The notes under the pieces: model-generated
What the model was told of the DNA's origin: nothing
What the model saw: the letters and a program-made list of their open reading frames with translations, nothing else
The model's database searches: none
Assembly (NCBI RefSeq): GCF_003614435.1
Contig: NZ_CP025546.1
Span: 2,728,001 to 2,792,000 of the forward strand
Reading direction: 5' to 3'
Length of the DNA stretch: 64,000 bases
From: Mycobacterium paragordonae
Lineage (GTDB): Bacteria; Actinomycetota; Actinomycetes; Mycobacteriales; Mycobacteriaceae
In this document: one piece after another, positions 30,649 through 45,201 of the stretch
Layout of the letters: the number at the start of each line of letters is the position of its first letter
Position numbering within the stretch: position 1 is the stretch's first letter
Made by a program: the position numbers and the translations under genes

Positions 30649-31458
30649 GTGAGTTTGGTCCTCCTGGAACACCCGCGGCCCGAGATCGCCCTCATCACGC
30701 TCAATCGTCCCGAGCGGATGAACTCGATGGCGTTCGACGTCATGGTGCCGTTGAAAGAGGCGCTCGATCAGGTCACCTACGACAACTCGGTGCGTGTGGT
30801 GGTGCTCACCGGCGCCGGCCGCGGATTCTCCTCGGGTGCTGACCACAAATCCGCCGGCGCCGTCCCGCATGTCGAAGACCTCACCCGCCCGACGTACGCG
30901 CTGCGGTCCATGGAGTTGCTCGACGAGATCATTCTGAAGCTGCGTCGGCTGCACCAGCCGGTGATCGCCGCGGTCAATGGTGCGGCCATCGGAGGAGGGC
31001 TGTGCCTGGCGCTGGCCGCCGACATCCGGGTGGCCTCCACCAGCGCGTATTTCCGGGCAGCCGGCATCAACAACGGTCTCACTGCCAGCGAACTGGGCCT
31101 GAGCTACCTGTTGCCCAGGGCCATCGGGTCATCGCGGGCATTCGAGATCATGTTGACCGGGCGTGACGTGTCCGCCGAGGAGGCCGAGCGGATCGGACTG
31201 GTGTCATGCCAGGTGCCAGGAGCGCAGCTGCTGGACACCTGTTATGCGATCGCCGCACGGATGGCCGCCTTCTCCCGACCGGGTATCGAGTTGACCAAAC
31301 GCACGCTATGGAGTGGACTGGACGCCGGCAGCCTCGAGGGACACATGCAGGCCGAAGGCCTCGGACAGCTTTTCGTCCGTCTGCTCACCTCCAACTTCGA
31401 AGAAGCGGTTGCCGCACGCGCAGAGAAGCGCCCGGCGGTCTTCACCGACGACAAATAG
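30649..31458 (+). CDS. echA12: Enoyl-CoA hydratase/isomerase family protein
   Basis: This 269-residue crotonase-fold protein has the oxyanion-hole segments GAGRGFSSGADHKSAG and NGAAIGGGLCLALAADIRVAS and the C-terminal helical region. The usual crotonase catalytic Glu positions are not obvious, so hydratase and isomerase activity cannot be separated from sequence. It starts with GTG at 30649, 55 nt after the thioredoxin gene. A shorter N-terminus than M. tuberculosis EchA12 (about 285) may reflect start choice. Confidence 0.9.
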   Translation: MSLVLLEHPRPEIALITLNRPERMNSMAFDVMVPLKEALDQVTYDNSVRVVVLTGAGRGFSSGADHKSAGAVPHVEDLTRPTYALRSMELLDEIILKLRRLHQPVIAAVNGAAIGGGLCLALAADIRVASTSAYFRAAGINNGLTASELGLSYLLPRAIGSSRAFEIMLTGRDVSAEEAERIGLVSCQVPGAQLLDTCYAIAARMAAFSRPGIELTKRTLWSGLDAGSLEGHMQAEGLGQLFVRLLTSNFEEAVAARAEKRPAVFTDDK

Positions 31459-31494
31459 CGCCGCACAAGTAGCGCAAACCCAAAAGGAGCGAAT

Positions 31495-33123
<1,629 letters not shown>

Positions 33124-33179
33124 GCGTCGATTTCCGTCAAAGTGGCCCACCGAAGGTCGCGGATTTCTACCCTGTTGCC

Positions 33180-33377
33180 ATGCGGAAGTCAAAGGAGACC
33201 CGCGACCAGCTGTTGCACGAGCTTCGCAACGCCTACGAGAAGGGCGCCAGCATCCGTAATCTGGCCGCCTCGACCGGGCGCTCATACGGCTCAGTGCACA
33301 GCATGCTGCGCGAGTCGGGAACCATAATGCGCGGCCGTGGCGGACCCAACCACCGCGCCGTCAAACCCTCGGCGTAA
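33180..33377 (+). CDS. Small helix-turn-helix protein (Rv1473A-like)
   Basis: This 65-residue basic protein contains an HTH of the resolvase/MerR-like small type: LLHELRNAYEKGASIRNLAASTGRSYGSVHSMLRESG. It starts 56 nt after the ABC-F gene and ends 4 nt before the convergent AcnR-like gene. Similar very small HTH proteins are abundant in actinobacteria as possible DNA-binding regulators. Its target is unknown. Confidence 0.8.
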   Translation: MRKSKETRDQLLHELRNAYEKGASIRNLAASTGRSYGSVHSMLRESGTIMRGRGGPNHRAVKPSA

Positions 33378-33381
33378 CTCG

Positions 33382-33960
33382 CTACGCCTGCGTCCCAGCC
33401 GAGGTGCGCACTGAGTTCTCCACCAGGTCCAGCACCGCGGCCAGGCGTTGCGGATCCTCGCCTGATGCGAGGCGGGCCACCAGACCGTCGAGCACCAGAT
33501 CGAGGTAGCAGTGCAACACGTCGGCGGGGACGTCCTCACGTACCCGCCCGGCCTGTTTCTGCCGATGCAGCCGCTCGGTCGTCGCCGCCGCCAGTTCGGC
33601 TGAACGCTCCGCCCAGCCGCGACTGAACTCCGGGTCCTGGCGCAGCTTGCGCGCGATCTCCAGCCGGGTGGCCAGCCAGTCGAACTGCTCGGGGGCCGCG
33701 AGCATGTCCCGCATCACCTGGATGAGCCCCGAGCGCGACGCGACCTCCGCCATCCGCTGGGTGTCCTCGCGCGCCAGCGCGAAGAACAGTGCGTCCTTGT
33801 CCCGGTAGTGGTGGAAGATCGCGCCGCGCGACATCCCGATCTCTTGTTCCAGCCGTCGCACCGTGGCTTGGTCGTAGCCGTACTCGGCGAAACAGCGGCG
33901 TGCACCGTCGAGAATCTGACGGCGCCGAGCCTCCAGATGGTCCTCGCTGACCTTTGGCAC
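33382..33960 (-). CDS. acnR: TetR-family regulator, AcnR-like
   Basis: This 192-residue TetR-family repressor has an N-terminal HTH (RRQILDGARRCFAEYGYDQATVRRLEQEIGMSRGAIFHHY) and an all-helical ligand domain. It lies 18 nt downstream of aconitase on the same strand, as AcnR does in corynebacteria, where it represses acn. The AcnR-type operator CAGNAC-N4-GTNCTG is present upstream of acn at 36877-36892, supporting the assignment. It counterparts Rv1474c. Citrate and metal as ligands are known for the corynebacterial protein only. Confidence 0.88.
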   Translation of the reverse strand: MPKVSEDHLEARRRQILDGARRCFAEYGYDQATVRRLEQEIGMSRGAIFHHYRDKDALFFALAREDTQRMAEVASRSGLIQVMRDMLAAPEQFDWLATRLEIARKLRQDPEFSRGWAERSAELAAATTERLHRQKQAGRVREDVPADVLHCYLDLVLDGLVARLASGEDPQRLAAVLDLVENSVRTSAGTQA

Positions 33961-33978
33961 TGGCGGGCGCGGTGCTCG

Positions 33979-37677
<3,699 letters not shown>

Positions 37678-37732
37678 CTATTCGTCGGCGTTGATACGAC
37701 GCGGTGGCCGCTGACTGCGGCAAACCCTTCAG

Positions 37733-37750
37733 GTCACTGTTCGGTCACAG
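37733..37750. promoter_or_regulatory. Candidate MtrA site upstream of ripA (GTCAC direct repeat)
   Basis: GTCAC at 37733-37737 and GTCACAG at 37744-37750 are direct repeats 11 bp apart, one helical turn. This is the arrangement of MtrA response-regulator sites (GTCACAGCG-like), and ripA is a known MtrA target in M. tuberculosis. It lies about 150 nt upstream of the ripA ATG. A GCACT-N5-AGTGC palindrome follows at 37756-37770. Confidence 0.55.
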
Positions 37751-37897
37751 TAAACGCACTTCCAGAGTGCAATTTGTGACTTGCGTTTCTTTAGCGGCAA
37801 CTGTGACGTACGGTGCGAATGATGCTTGTGATGCCTATCGCACTTTTCTGAAAACCCGCGTCGTACACCCGATTTGCCCATAGGAGACCCAAGTCGC

Positions 37898-39319
37898 ATG
37901 AGACGGACACGCCCGGGCTCTGCTTCGCGAACCGCCGCCAGGTTGGTACGGCCAGCCGTGCCGACTGTGCTCAGCGTCGCGCTGCTGTTCGGCACGCCCG
38001 AGCTCGGAATGGCCAGGGCGGACCCGGCGGCTGACTCGATGGCGGTGCTGATCGCCAACGTCGCAAAGGCGAGCCAGCGTCTGGAGGACCTGGCCAACGC
38101 CGTCGAGATGGAGCAGGAGGGCGTCAACAAGGCGCTGGTGGCCGTCGAAGAGGCGCGGGAACAGGCTGAGGTCGCCGGGCGGGAGCTGGAGACCAGCCAG
38201 CAATCGGTGAAGGACGCGAATGCGGCCATCGCCGCGGCCCAGCAGCGGTTCAATTCCTTCGCCGCGGCCACCTATATGAACGGACCGTCGGACGGCTTCC
38301 TGACTGCTCGCAGCCCCGAAGAGATGATCGCCGCCGCGTCGGCGGCCCAGACCATGACCACCAGTTCGCAGGCGGTGATGGCCAGACTGCAGCGGGCGCG
38401 TACCGAGCAGGTTAATAAGGAATCCGTAGCGCGCCAGGCCAAGCAGAAGGCCGACAAGGCCGCCGCCGACGCCAAGTCCAGCCAGGACGCGGCGGTCGCG
38501 GCGCTCGGTGACACCCGGCGCAAGTTCGACGACCAGCGCGACGAGGTCAATCGCGTCGCCGCCGAGCGTGAGCAGGCCGAAGCCAAGTTGCAGGCCGCGC
38601 AACTGGTCGCATGGCACGCGGCCGGCGGGCAGGGCACGCCGCCGTCAGGCATGTGGGACTCGGCCGACGGACCCGGTGGCGGGCGTCGCTGGGACGGTTG
38701 GGACCCCACGCTGCCGCAGGTGCCCAGCGCGAACATCCCTGGTGACCCGATCGCCGTGGTGAACCAGGTGCTGGGCTATTCGGCGACGTCGGCGCAGGTG
38801 ACCGCCCAGATGGGGCGCAACTTCCTGCAGCAGCTCGGCATCCTCAAACCTGACGACACCGGCATCACCAATGCGCCGGCGGCGGCGACGTCGGGCCGCA
38901 TACCGCGGGTCTACGGCCGGCAGGCCTCCGAGTACGTCATCCGGCGCGGCATATCGCAGATCGGCGTCCCCTACTCCTGGGGCGGTGGCAACGCGGCGGG
39001 TCCCAGCAAAGGAATCGACTCGGGCGCCGGCATCACCGGCTTCGACTGTTCGGGACTGGTGCTCTACTCGTTTGCCGGCGTGGGGATCAAGCTGCCGCAC
39101 TATTCGGGTTCGCAGTACAACATGGGCCGCAAGATCCCGACCGCCCAGATGCGCCGTGGCGACGTCATCTTCTACGGCCCCGGCGGCAGCCAACACGTGA
39201 CGATCTACCTCGGCAACGGCCAGATGCTCGAGGCGCCCGACATCGGTTTGAAGGTGCGCACCGCGCCGGTCCGCACCAGCGGCATGACGCCGTTCGTGAT
39301 CCGCTACATCGAGTATTAA
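37898..39319 (+). CDS. ripA: Peptidoglycan endopeptidase RipA (NlpC/P60)
   Basis: RipA cleaves the D-Glu-mDAP bond during daughter-cell separation. The 473-residue preprotein has a signal peptide (about 1-40, ending near ARADP) and a long Ala/Gln/Glu coiled-coil domain (about 45-250) that blocks the enzyme as zymogen. A linker follows, then the NlpC/P60 domain with Cys384 (FDCSGLVLYSF) and His433 (QHVTIYLGNG). ATG 37898 follows aggagaccc. It is 9 nt from ripB and probably co-transcribed with it. Confidence 0.95.
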   Translation: MRRTRPGSASRTAARLVRPAVPTVLSVALLFGTPELGMARADPAADSMAVLIANVAKASQRLEDLANAVEMEQEGVNKALVAVEEAREQAEVAGRELETSQQSVKDANAAIAAAQQRFNSFAAATYMNGPSDGFLTARSPEEMIAAASAAQTMTTSSQAVMARLQRARTEQVNKESVARQAKQKADKAAADAKSSQDAAVAALGDTRRKFDDQRDEVNRVAAEREQAEAKLQAAQLVAWHAAGGQGTPPSGMWDSADGPGGGRRWDGWDPTLPQVPSANIPGDPIAVVNQVLGYSATSAQVTAQMGRNFLQQLGILKPDDTGITNAPAAATSGRIPRVYGRQASEYVIRRGISQIGVPYSWGGGNAAGPSKGIDSGAGITGFDCSGLVLYSFAGVGIKLPHYSGSQYNMGRKIPTAQMRRGDVIFYGPGGSQHVTIYLGNGQMLEAPDIGLKVRTAPVRTSGMTPFVIRYIEY

Positions 39320-39328
39320 CGAGGTTTC

Positions 39329-40054
39329 ATGCGTCACAAGCGATTTCGCTTCTCCCTCGCCTGGATCACCGCGCTGGTGACCGGGCTGTTGATCGCTGTG
39401 GCCAACCCGGCCCCGGCCTTGGCCGAACCGGGCGAGTGGGATCCCACCCTGCCGGCCGCGGTCAGCGCGGGCGCTCCCGGCGACCCGTTGGCCGTCGCCA
39501 ACGCCTCGCTGCAGGCAACCGCGCAGGCCACTCAGACCACGCTCAATCTGGGGCAGCAGTTCCTGTCCGGGCTGGGCATCAACCTGGGCGGCTCCGCCGC
39601 TCCGGCCGCGGACAGCAGTACCGGTGCGAGCCGGATTCCGCGGGCTAATGGCCGGCAGGCGATCGAGCACGTCATTCGCCGGGCCGGGTCGCAGATGGGT
39701 GTTCCTTACTCCTGGGGAGGCGGCTCGCTGGACGGCCCCAGCAAGGGTGTCGACTCGGGCGCGGGCATCAACGGTTTCGACTGCTCGGGTCTGATGCGCT
39801 ACGCCTTCGCCGGCGTCGGTGTGCTGATCCCGCGCTTCTCCGGCGACCAGTACACCGCCGGACGACACATCCCGCAGAACGAGGCAAGGCGCGGCGACCT
39901 CATCTTCTACGGCCCCAACGGCGGCCAGCACGTCACCATGTACCTCGGCAACGGTCAGATGCTGGAAGCCTCCAGCCTGGCGGGCAAAGTCACCATCAGC
40001 CCGGTGCGCAAACCCGGCATGACGCCGTATCTGACTAGGATCATCGAGTACTGA
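39329..40054 (+). CDS. ripB: Peptidoglycan endopeptidase RipB (NlpC/P60)
   Basis: This 241-residue exported NlpC/P60 hydrolase has a signal peptide ending near PAPALAEPG, a short linker and a catalytic domain with Cys152 (FDCSGLMRYAF) and His201 (QHVTMYLGNG). It lacks the RipA coiled-coil, so it is not inhibited in the same way. The linker shares WDPTLP-like and PGDPLAVAN segments with RipA, pointing to tandem duplication. It counterparts Rv1478. Confidence 0.95.
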   Translation: MRHKRFRFSLAWITALVTGLLIAVANPAPALAEPGEWDPTLPAAVSAGAPGDPLAVANASLQATAQATQTTLNLGQQFLSGLGINLGGSAAPAADSSTGASRIPRANGRQAIEHVIRRAGSQMGVPYSWGGGSLDGPSKGVDSGAGINGFDCSGLMRYAFAGVGVLIPRFSGDQYTAGRHIPQNEARRGDLIFYGPNGGQHVTMYLGNGQMLEASSLAGKVTISPVRKPGMTPYLTRIIEY

Positions 40055-40207
40055 GCCGGATGGGCGACCCTGAGAGTCGCCTAATAGCGAACCGGTGACG
40101 TCGACGGAATTCCAGTCGCCTGGAATAGTTGAACGCGGGCACGTCGCTGCCCCGCGACAGTGGTCGTGACAGCAGTCGTGTCCCGAATGAGCTCTGGAGG
40201 GTTATTG

Positions 40208-41320
40208 ATGACAACGGCAGGTGGCGGTTACCCGGGCCAGGGTGCTCACTCGGGCCCACCCACCCAGGAGGCGCCGATGGGCGGTGCTGACGGGCTGGCC
40301 GCCGAGGTTCACACCCTGGAGCGGGCCATCTTCGAGGTCAAGCGGATCATCGTGGGCCAGGACCAGCTGGTCGAGCGGATGCTGGTCGGGCTGCTCGCCA
40401 AGGGGCACGTGCTGCTGGAAGGTGTTCCGGGTGTCGCCAAGACCCTGGCGGTCGAGACCTTCGCGCGCGTCGTCGGCGGGACGTTCGCCCGTATTCAGTT
40501 CACGCCCGACCTGGTGCCCACCGACATCGTCGGTACCCGCATCTACCGGCAGGGCAAGGAAGAGTTCGACACCGAACTCGGCCCGGTGGTGGTCAACTTC
40601 CTGCTCGCCGACGAGATCAACCGTGCGCCCGCCAAGGTGCAGTCGGCGTTGCTCGAGGTCATGGCCGAGCGGCAGGTGTCCATCGGTGGCAAACGGTTCC
40701 CGTTGCCCAACCCGTTCCTCGTGATGGCGACGCAGAACCCGATCGAGCAAGAGGGTGTCTACCCGCTGCCCGAGGCGCAGCGCGACCGCTTCCTGTTCAA
40801 GATCAACGTCGGCTACCCCACGCCCGAAGAAGAGCGCGAGATCATCTACCGGATGGGCGTCACCCCGCCGCAGCCCAAGCAGATCCTCGACACCGGCGAC
40901 CTGCTGCGCCTGCAGAACGTCGCGGCCAACAGCTTCGTCCACCACGCGCTGGTCGACTACGTGGTCCGCATCGTGACCGCCACCCGGCACCCCGAGCAGC
41001 TGGGGATGAACGACGTCAAGACGTGGATCGCCTTCGGCGCCTCGCCGCGTGCCTCGCTGGGCATCATCGCCGCGGCCCGGGCGCTGGGCCTGGTGCGTGG
41101 GCGCGACTACGTGATCCCGCAGGACATCATCGACGTCATCCCGGACGTGTTGCGGCACCGCTTGGTGCTCACCTACGACGCGCTCGCCGACGAGATCACC
41201 GCGGAGACCGTCATCAACCGCATCATGCAGACGGTCGCCTTGCCGCAGGTGAATGCCGTTCCGCAGCAAGGGCATTCGGTCGGCCCGGTCATGCAGGGTG
41301 CTGTGGCAGGCGGTCGGTGA
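40208..41320 (+). CDS. moxR1: MoxR-family AAA+ ATPase
   Basis: MoxR1 is an AAA+ ATPase thought to act as a chaperone-like activator together with VWA-domain partners. The 370-residue protein has Walker A GVPGVAKT (72-79), Walker B LLADEINRA (132-140) and sensor sequence VMATQNPIEQEG. The start at 40208 follows ctggagg; the first 30 residues are Gly/Pro-rich. It overlaps the DUF58 gene (GTGA), and the MoxR-DUF58-VWA trio is a conserved operon. Confidence 0.93.
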   Translation: MTTAGGGYPGQGAHSGPPTQEAPMGGADGLAAEVHTLERAIFEVKRIIVGQDQLVERMLVGLLAKGHVLLEGVPGVAKTLAVETFARVVGGTFARIQFTPDLVPTDIVGTRIYRQGKEEFDTELGPVVVNFLLADEINRAPAKVQSALLEVMAERQVSIGGKRFPLPNPFLVMATQNPIEQEGVYPLPEAQRDRFLFKINVGYPTPEEEREIIYRMGVTPPQPKQILDTGDLLRLQNVAANSFVHHALVDYVVRIVTATRHPEQLGMNDVKTWIAFGASPRASLGIIAAARALGLVRGRDYVIPQDIIDVIPDVLRHRLVLTYDALADEITAETVINRIMQTVALPQVNAVPQQGHSVGPVMQGAVAGGR

Positions 41321-42264
41321 CCGACTCGAAAAAGGTGCGGCATCCGCCGTCGATGCTGCGCGGCACCATCGACGACCCCAAGCTGTCGGCGGCGCTGCGC
41401 ACTCTTGAGCTGACCATCAACCGCAAGCTGGACGGCATCCTGCACGGCGATCACCTGGGTCTGATCCCGGGGCCGGGCAGCGAGCCGGGGGAGTCGCGGA
41501 TCTACCAGCCGGGTGACGACGTGCGCCGGATGGACTGGGCGGTGACCGCGCGTACCACCCATCCGCACGTGCGGCAGATGATCGCCGACCGCGAGTTGGA
41601 GACCTGGCTCGTGGTCGACATGTCGGCCAGCCTGGACTTCGGCACTTCGGTCTGTGAGAAGCGGGACCTCGCCGTCGCGGCGGCGGCGGCCATCGCTTAC
41701 CTCAACGTCGGCGGTGGTAACCGGCTTGGTGCGCTGATCTCCAACGGCGAGAACATGATTCGGGTCCCGGCCCGGTCCGGCCGGGAGCATGTGCACACGT
41801 TGCTGCGCGCCATTGCGACCACCCCCAAGGCGCCCGTCGGCGTGCGCGGCGACCTGTCCGCGGCGATCGACGCGCTGCGGCGTCCTGAGCGTCGCCGCGG
41901 AATGGCGGTGATCATCAGCGACTTCCTGGGCCCGATCAACTGGATGCGTCCACTGCGGGCGATCGCCGCCCGGCACGAAGTGCTGGCCATCGAGGTCCTC
42001 GACCCCCGCGACGTCGAACTGCCCGACATCGGCGATGTCGTATTGCAGGACGCCGAATCCGGGGCGGTGCGCGAGTTCACCATCGACGCGCAGCTGCAGA
42101 CGGATTTCGCTCGGGCTGCGGCAAAGCATCGCGAGGACGTGGCCCGCACCATCCGTGGCTGCGGTGCGCCGGTGATGACCCTGCGCACCGACCGTGACTG
42201 GATTGAAGACATCGTCCGCTTCATCTCCTCCCGCCGGCGTGGGGCAATGGCGGGACGCCGGTGA
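41317..42264 (+). CDS. DUF58 domain protein (MoxR operon)
   Basis: This 315-residue protein contains a DUF58 core, with the hallmark [21 protein letters not shown] (about 61-81) embedded in a VWA-like fold ([15 protein letters not shown] with DxSxS). DUF58 proteins accompany MoxR ATPases, probably as substrates or adaptors. The GTG at 41317 overlaps the moxR1 stop codon. It counterparts Rv1480. It lacks transmembrane helices. Confidence 0.9.
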   Translation: MTDSKKVRHPPSMLRGTIDDPKLSAALRTLELTINRKLDGILHGDHLGLIPGPGSEPGESRIYQPGDDVRRMDWAVTARTTHPHVRQMIADRELETWLVVDMSASLDFGTSVCEKRDLAVAAAAAIAYLNVGGGNRLGALISNGENMIRVPARSGREHVHTLLRAIATTPKAPVGVRGDLSAAIDALRRPERRRGMAVIISDFLGPINWMRPLRAIAARHEVLAIEVLDPRDVELPDIGDVVLQDAESGAVREFTIDAQLQTDFARAAAKHREDVARTIRGCGAPVMTLRTDRDWIEDIVRFISSRRRGAMAGRR

Positions 42265-42292
42265 CGGACTTCTACAACATGACGGGTTTGTT

Positions 42293-43300
42293 ATGACGTT
42301 GCCGTTGCTGGGGCCGATGTCGCTGTCCGGCTTCGAACACTCCTGGTTCTTCCTGTTCCTGCTCGTCGTCGCCGGGCTGATAGCGCTGTATGTGGTGCTA
42401 CAACTGGCGCGGCAGCGGCGGATGCTGCGCTTCGCCAACATGGAGTTGCTGGAAAGCGTTGCGCCTAAACGCCCTTCGAAGTGGCGGCATATTCCGGCGA
42501 TTCTGCTGGCGGCGTCGCTGGTGCTCTTCACCATCGCGATGGCGGGGCCGACGAACGATGTGCGGATCCCGCGCAACCGCGCCGTGGTGATGCTGGTGAT
42601 CGACGTGTCGCAGTCGATGCGTGCCACCGACGTCGAACCCAACCGGATGGTGGCCGCGCAGGAGGCCGCCAAGCAGTTCGCCGATGAGCTCACCCCCGGG
42701 ATCAACCTGGGGCTGATCGCCTACGCGGGCACTGCGACGGTGCTGGTGTCGCCGACCACCAACCGGGACGCGACCAAGGCCGCGCTCGACAAGCTGCAGT
42801 TCGCCGACCGCACCGCCACGGGGGAGGGCATTTTCACCGCCCTGCAGGCGATAGCCACCGTCGGCGCGGTGATCGGCGGCGGCGACACGCCCCCGCCGGC
42901 GCGCATCGTGTTGTTCTCCGACGGTAAGGAGACGATGCCGACCAACCCGGACAACCCGAAGGGCGCCTTCACCGCCGCGCGTACCGCCAAGGACCAGGGC
43001 GTGCCGATCTCGACCATCTCGTTCGGTACCCCGTACGGGTTCGTCGAGATCAACGATCAGCGGCAACCGGTGCCCGTCGACGACGAGACCTTGAAGAAGG
43101 TCGCGCAACTGTCCGGCGGCAACGCCTACAACGCCGCCACGCTGGCGGAGTTGAAGGCCGTCTACGCCTCGCTGCAGCAGCAGATCGGCTACGAGACCAT
43201 CAAGGGTGACGCGAGCGTGGGCTGGCTTCGGCTGGGTGCGTTGGTGCTGGCCATCGCCGGTTTGGCGGCGCTGCTGATCAACCGTCGCCTGCCGACCTAG
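42293..43300 (+). CDS. Membrane-anchored VWA domain protein
   Basis: This 335-residue protein has two N-terminal helices (about 17-38 and 68-85), a von Willebrand A domain with a full MIDAS (D104, S106, S108 in [12 protein letters not shown]), and a C-terminal helix ([21 protein letters not shown]). It is a BatA-like partner of MoxR1, and the same length as Rv1481. ATG 42293 is chosen by length. It is the third gene of the moxR1 operon, 28 nt after the DUF58 gene. Confidence 0.92.
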   Translation: MTLPLLGPMSLSGFEHSWFFLFLLVVAGLIALYVVLQLARQRRMLRFANMELLESVAPKRPSKWRHIPAILLAASLVLFTIAMAGPTNDVRIPRNRAVVMLVIDVSQSMRATDVEPNRMVAAQEAAKQFADELTPGINLGLIAYAGTATVLVSPTTNRDATKAALDKLQFADRTATGEGIFTALQAIATVGAVIGGGDTPPPARIVLFSDGKETMPTNPDNPKGAFTAARTAKDQGVPISTISFGTPYGFVEINDQRQPVPVDDETLKKVAQLSGGNAYNAATLAELKAVYASLQQQIGYETIKGDASVGWLRLGALVLAIAGLAALLINRRLPT

Positions 43301-43403
43301 CGCTACCGAACACCGAGGTTTTCGGAAAAGATCGCACTCTACGGGCCGACGGGTCTGCGTTCAGCTCCGGTGGTCGCGGACTACTGTTCTGGTCGACCTG
43401 ACT

Positions 43404-45044
43404 CTAGTCGGCGGGCCCAATCTCCTTGTGCCCGTTGGCGCTTGGTTCACGAAGGGCGACCAGGGCGCGCTGCTCGCTGGCGTGGGTCGCTTCCAGCAGT
43501 GCCGCCGCTTCGGCCGGCGAGTCAGCGAACAGGAAGCTGCCCTGGCCGGGGCGCCCGCCCAGACCGAGCTTGTTCATCCGCTTGGGAACCGCCGTGCCCT
43601 GGTACTCCAGCGCGATCGGATGCCCGGCCTCGTCGACCCCACCCAGCGGTTGGTGTATTTCGACGTAGGCGCCGTGCGGCAGGCGTCTGATGATGCCCGT
43701 TTCGACGCCGTGTTCGAGCACCGCGCGGTCGCTGCGCTGCAGGCTGATGCACCAGCGGTAGGCGATGAAGTAGACGAACGGCGGCAGCACCACCATCCCG
43801 ATCCGGCCGATCCACGTCGTCGCATTCAACGAGATGTGGAACTGGTAGGCGATGATGTCGTTGAACGACGAGAAGGTCAGCACGATGTAGAACGCAATGG
43901 CCATGGCGCCGATCGAGGTGCGCACCGGGACGTCGCGGGGGCGCTGTAACAGGTTGTGATGCGCGTTGTCACCGGTGAAGCGCTTCTCCAGAAATGGATA
44001 GACGACGAGGCCGCCGAGCATGACCCCCATCAGGACTGCGACGGCGACGGCGGCCGGAACGGTGTAGTGCCCGATGTAGATCTCCCAGGCCGGCCACAGT
44101 CGTACCAGGCCGTCGGTCCACATCATGTAGAAGTCCGGCTGTGAGCCCGCCGCGACCTGAGAAGGCTTGTAGGGACCCAGGTTCCAGATCGGGTTGATCT
44201 GCAGCAGCCCGCCCATCAGGCCCAGGACGCCGACGATGGCGGCGAAGAAGGCACCGGATTTGATGGCGAACACCGGCATCACCCGCACGCCGACGACGTT
44301 GTGCTCGGTGCGGCGGGGTCCGGGAAACTGGGTGTGCTTCTGGAACCACACCAGTGCCAGGTGCACACCGATCAGCGCCAGCATGATGCCGGGGAAAACC
44401 AGGATGTGGATGGCGTACAGCCGCGGGATCAGGATGTTGCCGGGGAAGTCCCCGCCGAACAATCCCCAGTGCAGCCAGGTGCCGATCACCGGGATTCCCA
44501 ACGTGATTGACGACAATGCGGCCCGCAGACCGGTGCCAGAGAGCAGGTCGTCGGGCAGTGAGTAGCCGAAGAATCCCTCGAACATGGCCAGAATCAGCAG
44601 CAGCGACCCGACCACCCAGTTGGCCTCCCGAGGCCGGCGGAACGCGCCGGTGAAGAAGATGCGCGCCATGTGCACCATGATCGAGGCGGCGAACATCAAT
44701 GCGGCCCAGTGGTGGACCTGGCGCACGAACAGCCCGCCCCGCACCTCGAAGGAAATGTTCAGCGCCGTCTCGTAGGCCCGCGACATCTCGACTCCCCGCA
44801 GCGGCTGATAGACGCCGTTGTAGGTGACCTCGCTCATCGACGGGTCGAAGAACAGCGTCAGGTACACGCCGGTCAGCAGCAGCACGATGAAGCTGTACAG
44901 CGCGATCTCGCCGAGCAGAAACGACCAGTGCGTCGGGAAGACCTTGTTCAGCTGGCGCCGCAGGCCCGCGGACGGGTGGTAGCGGGTGTCGATCTCGTCA
45001 GCCTGGCGGGCCAGCACCGCGCCGGCATCGATTTTCGGACTCAT
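43404..45044 (-). CDS. Solitary cytochrome b subunit of bc1 complex (second QcrB)
   Basis: This 546-residue QcrB paralogue is the membrane cytochrome b of the actinobacterial bcc complex that oxidises menaquinol. The full fold is intact: heme-ligand His residues in [21 protein letters not shown] and [11 protein letters not shown]...[13 protein letters not shown], and the Qo motif WPAWE. The C-terminal mycobacterial extension is also present. No qcrA or qcrC is adjacent, and the normal qcrCAB operon lies elsewhere in mycobacteria (Rv2194-Rv2196). The quinol-site segment reads [20 protein letters not shown], where I recall WTEGLARIWPPWEFYFWHHT in M. tuberculosis QcrB. It is divergent from a TetR gene across a 27-bp palindrome. 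Confidence 0.92.
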   Translation of the reverse strand: MSPKIDAGAVLARQADEIDTRYHPSAGLRRQLNKVFPTHWSFLLGEIALYSFIVLLLTGVYLTLFFDPSMSEVTYNGVYQPLRGVEMSRAYETALNISFEVRGGLFVRQVHHWAALMFAASIMVHMARIFFTGAFRRPREANWVVGSLLLILAMFEGFFGYSLPDDLLSGTGLRAALSSITLGIPVIGTWLHWGLFGGDFPGNILIPRLYAIHILVFPGIMLALIGVHLALVWFQKHTQFPGPRRTEHNVVGVRVMPVFAIKSGAFFAAIVGVLGLMGGLLQINPIWNLGPYKPSQVAAGSQPDFYMMWTDGLVRLWPAWEIYIGHYTVPAAVAVAVLMGVMLGGLVVYPFLEKRFTGDNAHHNLLQRPRDVPVRTSIGAMAIAFYIVLTFSSFNDIIAYQFHISLNATTWIGRIGMVVLPPFVYFIAYRWCISLQRSDRAVLEHGVETGIIRRLPHGAYVEIHQPLGGVDEAGHPIALEYQGTAVPKRMNKLGLGGRPGQGSFLFADSPAEAAALLEATHASEQRALVALREPSANGHKEIGPAD

Positions 45045-45086
45045 CGGCGAACCTTCTGACTCGGCAGCATTGCAGTACGGATCTTC

Positions 45087-45113
45087 CATTAATGTACTAC
45101 TAGTTCATTAATG
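45087..45113. promoter_or_regulatory. 27-bp near-perfect palindrome between qcrB paralogue and tetR
   Basis: CATTAATGTACTA and TAGTTCATTAATG are inverted arms around C45100; 12 of 13 base pairs match. It lies 43 nt upstream of the qcrB-paralogue start and 88 nt upstream of the tetR start. Size, symmetry and position are those of a TetR-family operator that could control both divergent genes. Confidence 0.75.
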
Positions 45114-45201
45114 AATGAGCAATACGCTTCTGGCTGTGATGTTCATCAGCTAATTTCGTCAGGATCTATCCCGAAATTGGTAGCCGGAAGGACGCGCTTC
45201 G

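Noticed and set aside
40160..40207. Upstream GTG start for moxR1
   Set aside because: The ATG at 40208 has a better placed ggagg site and matches the usual MoxR1 length.
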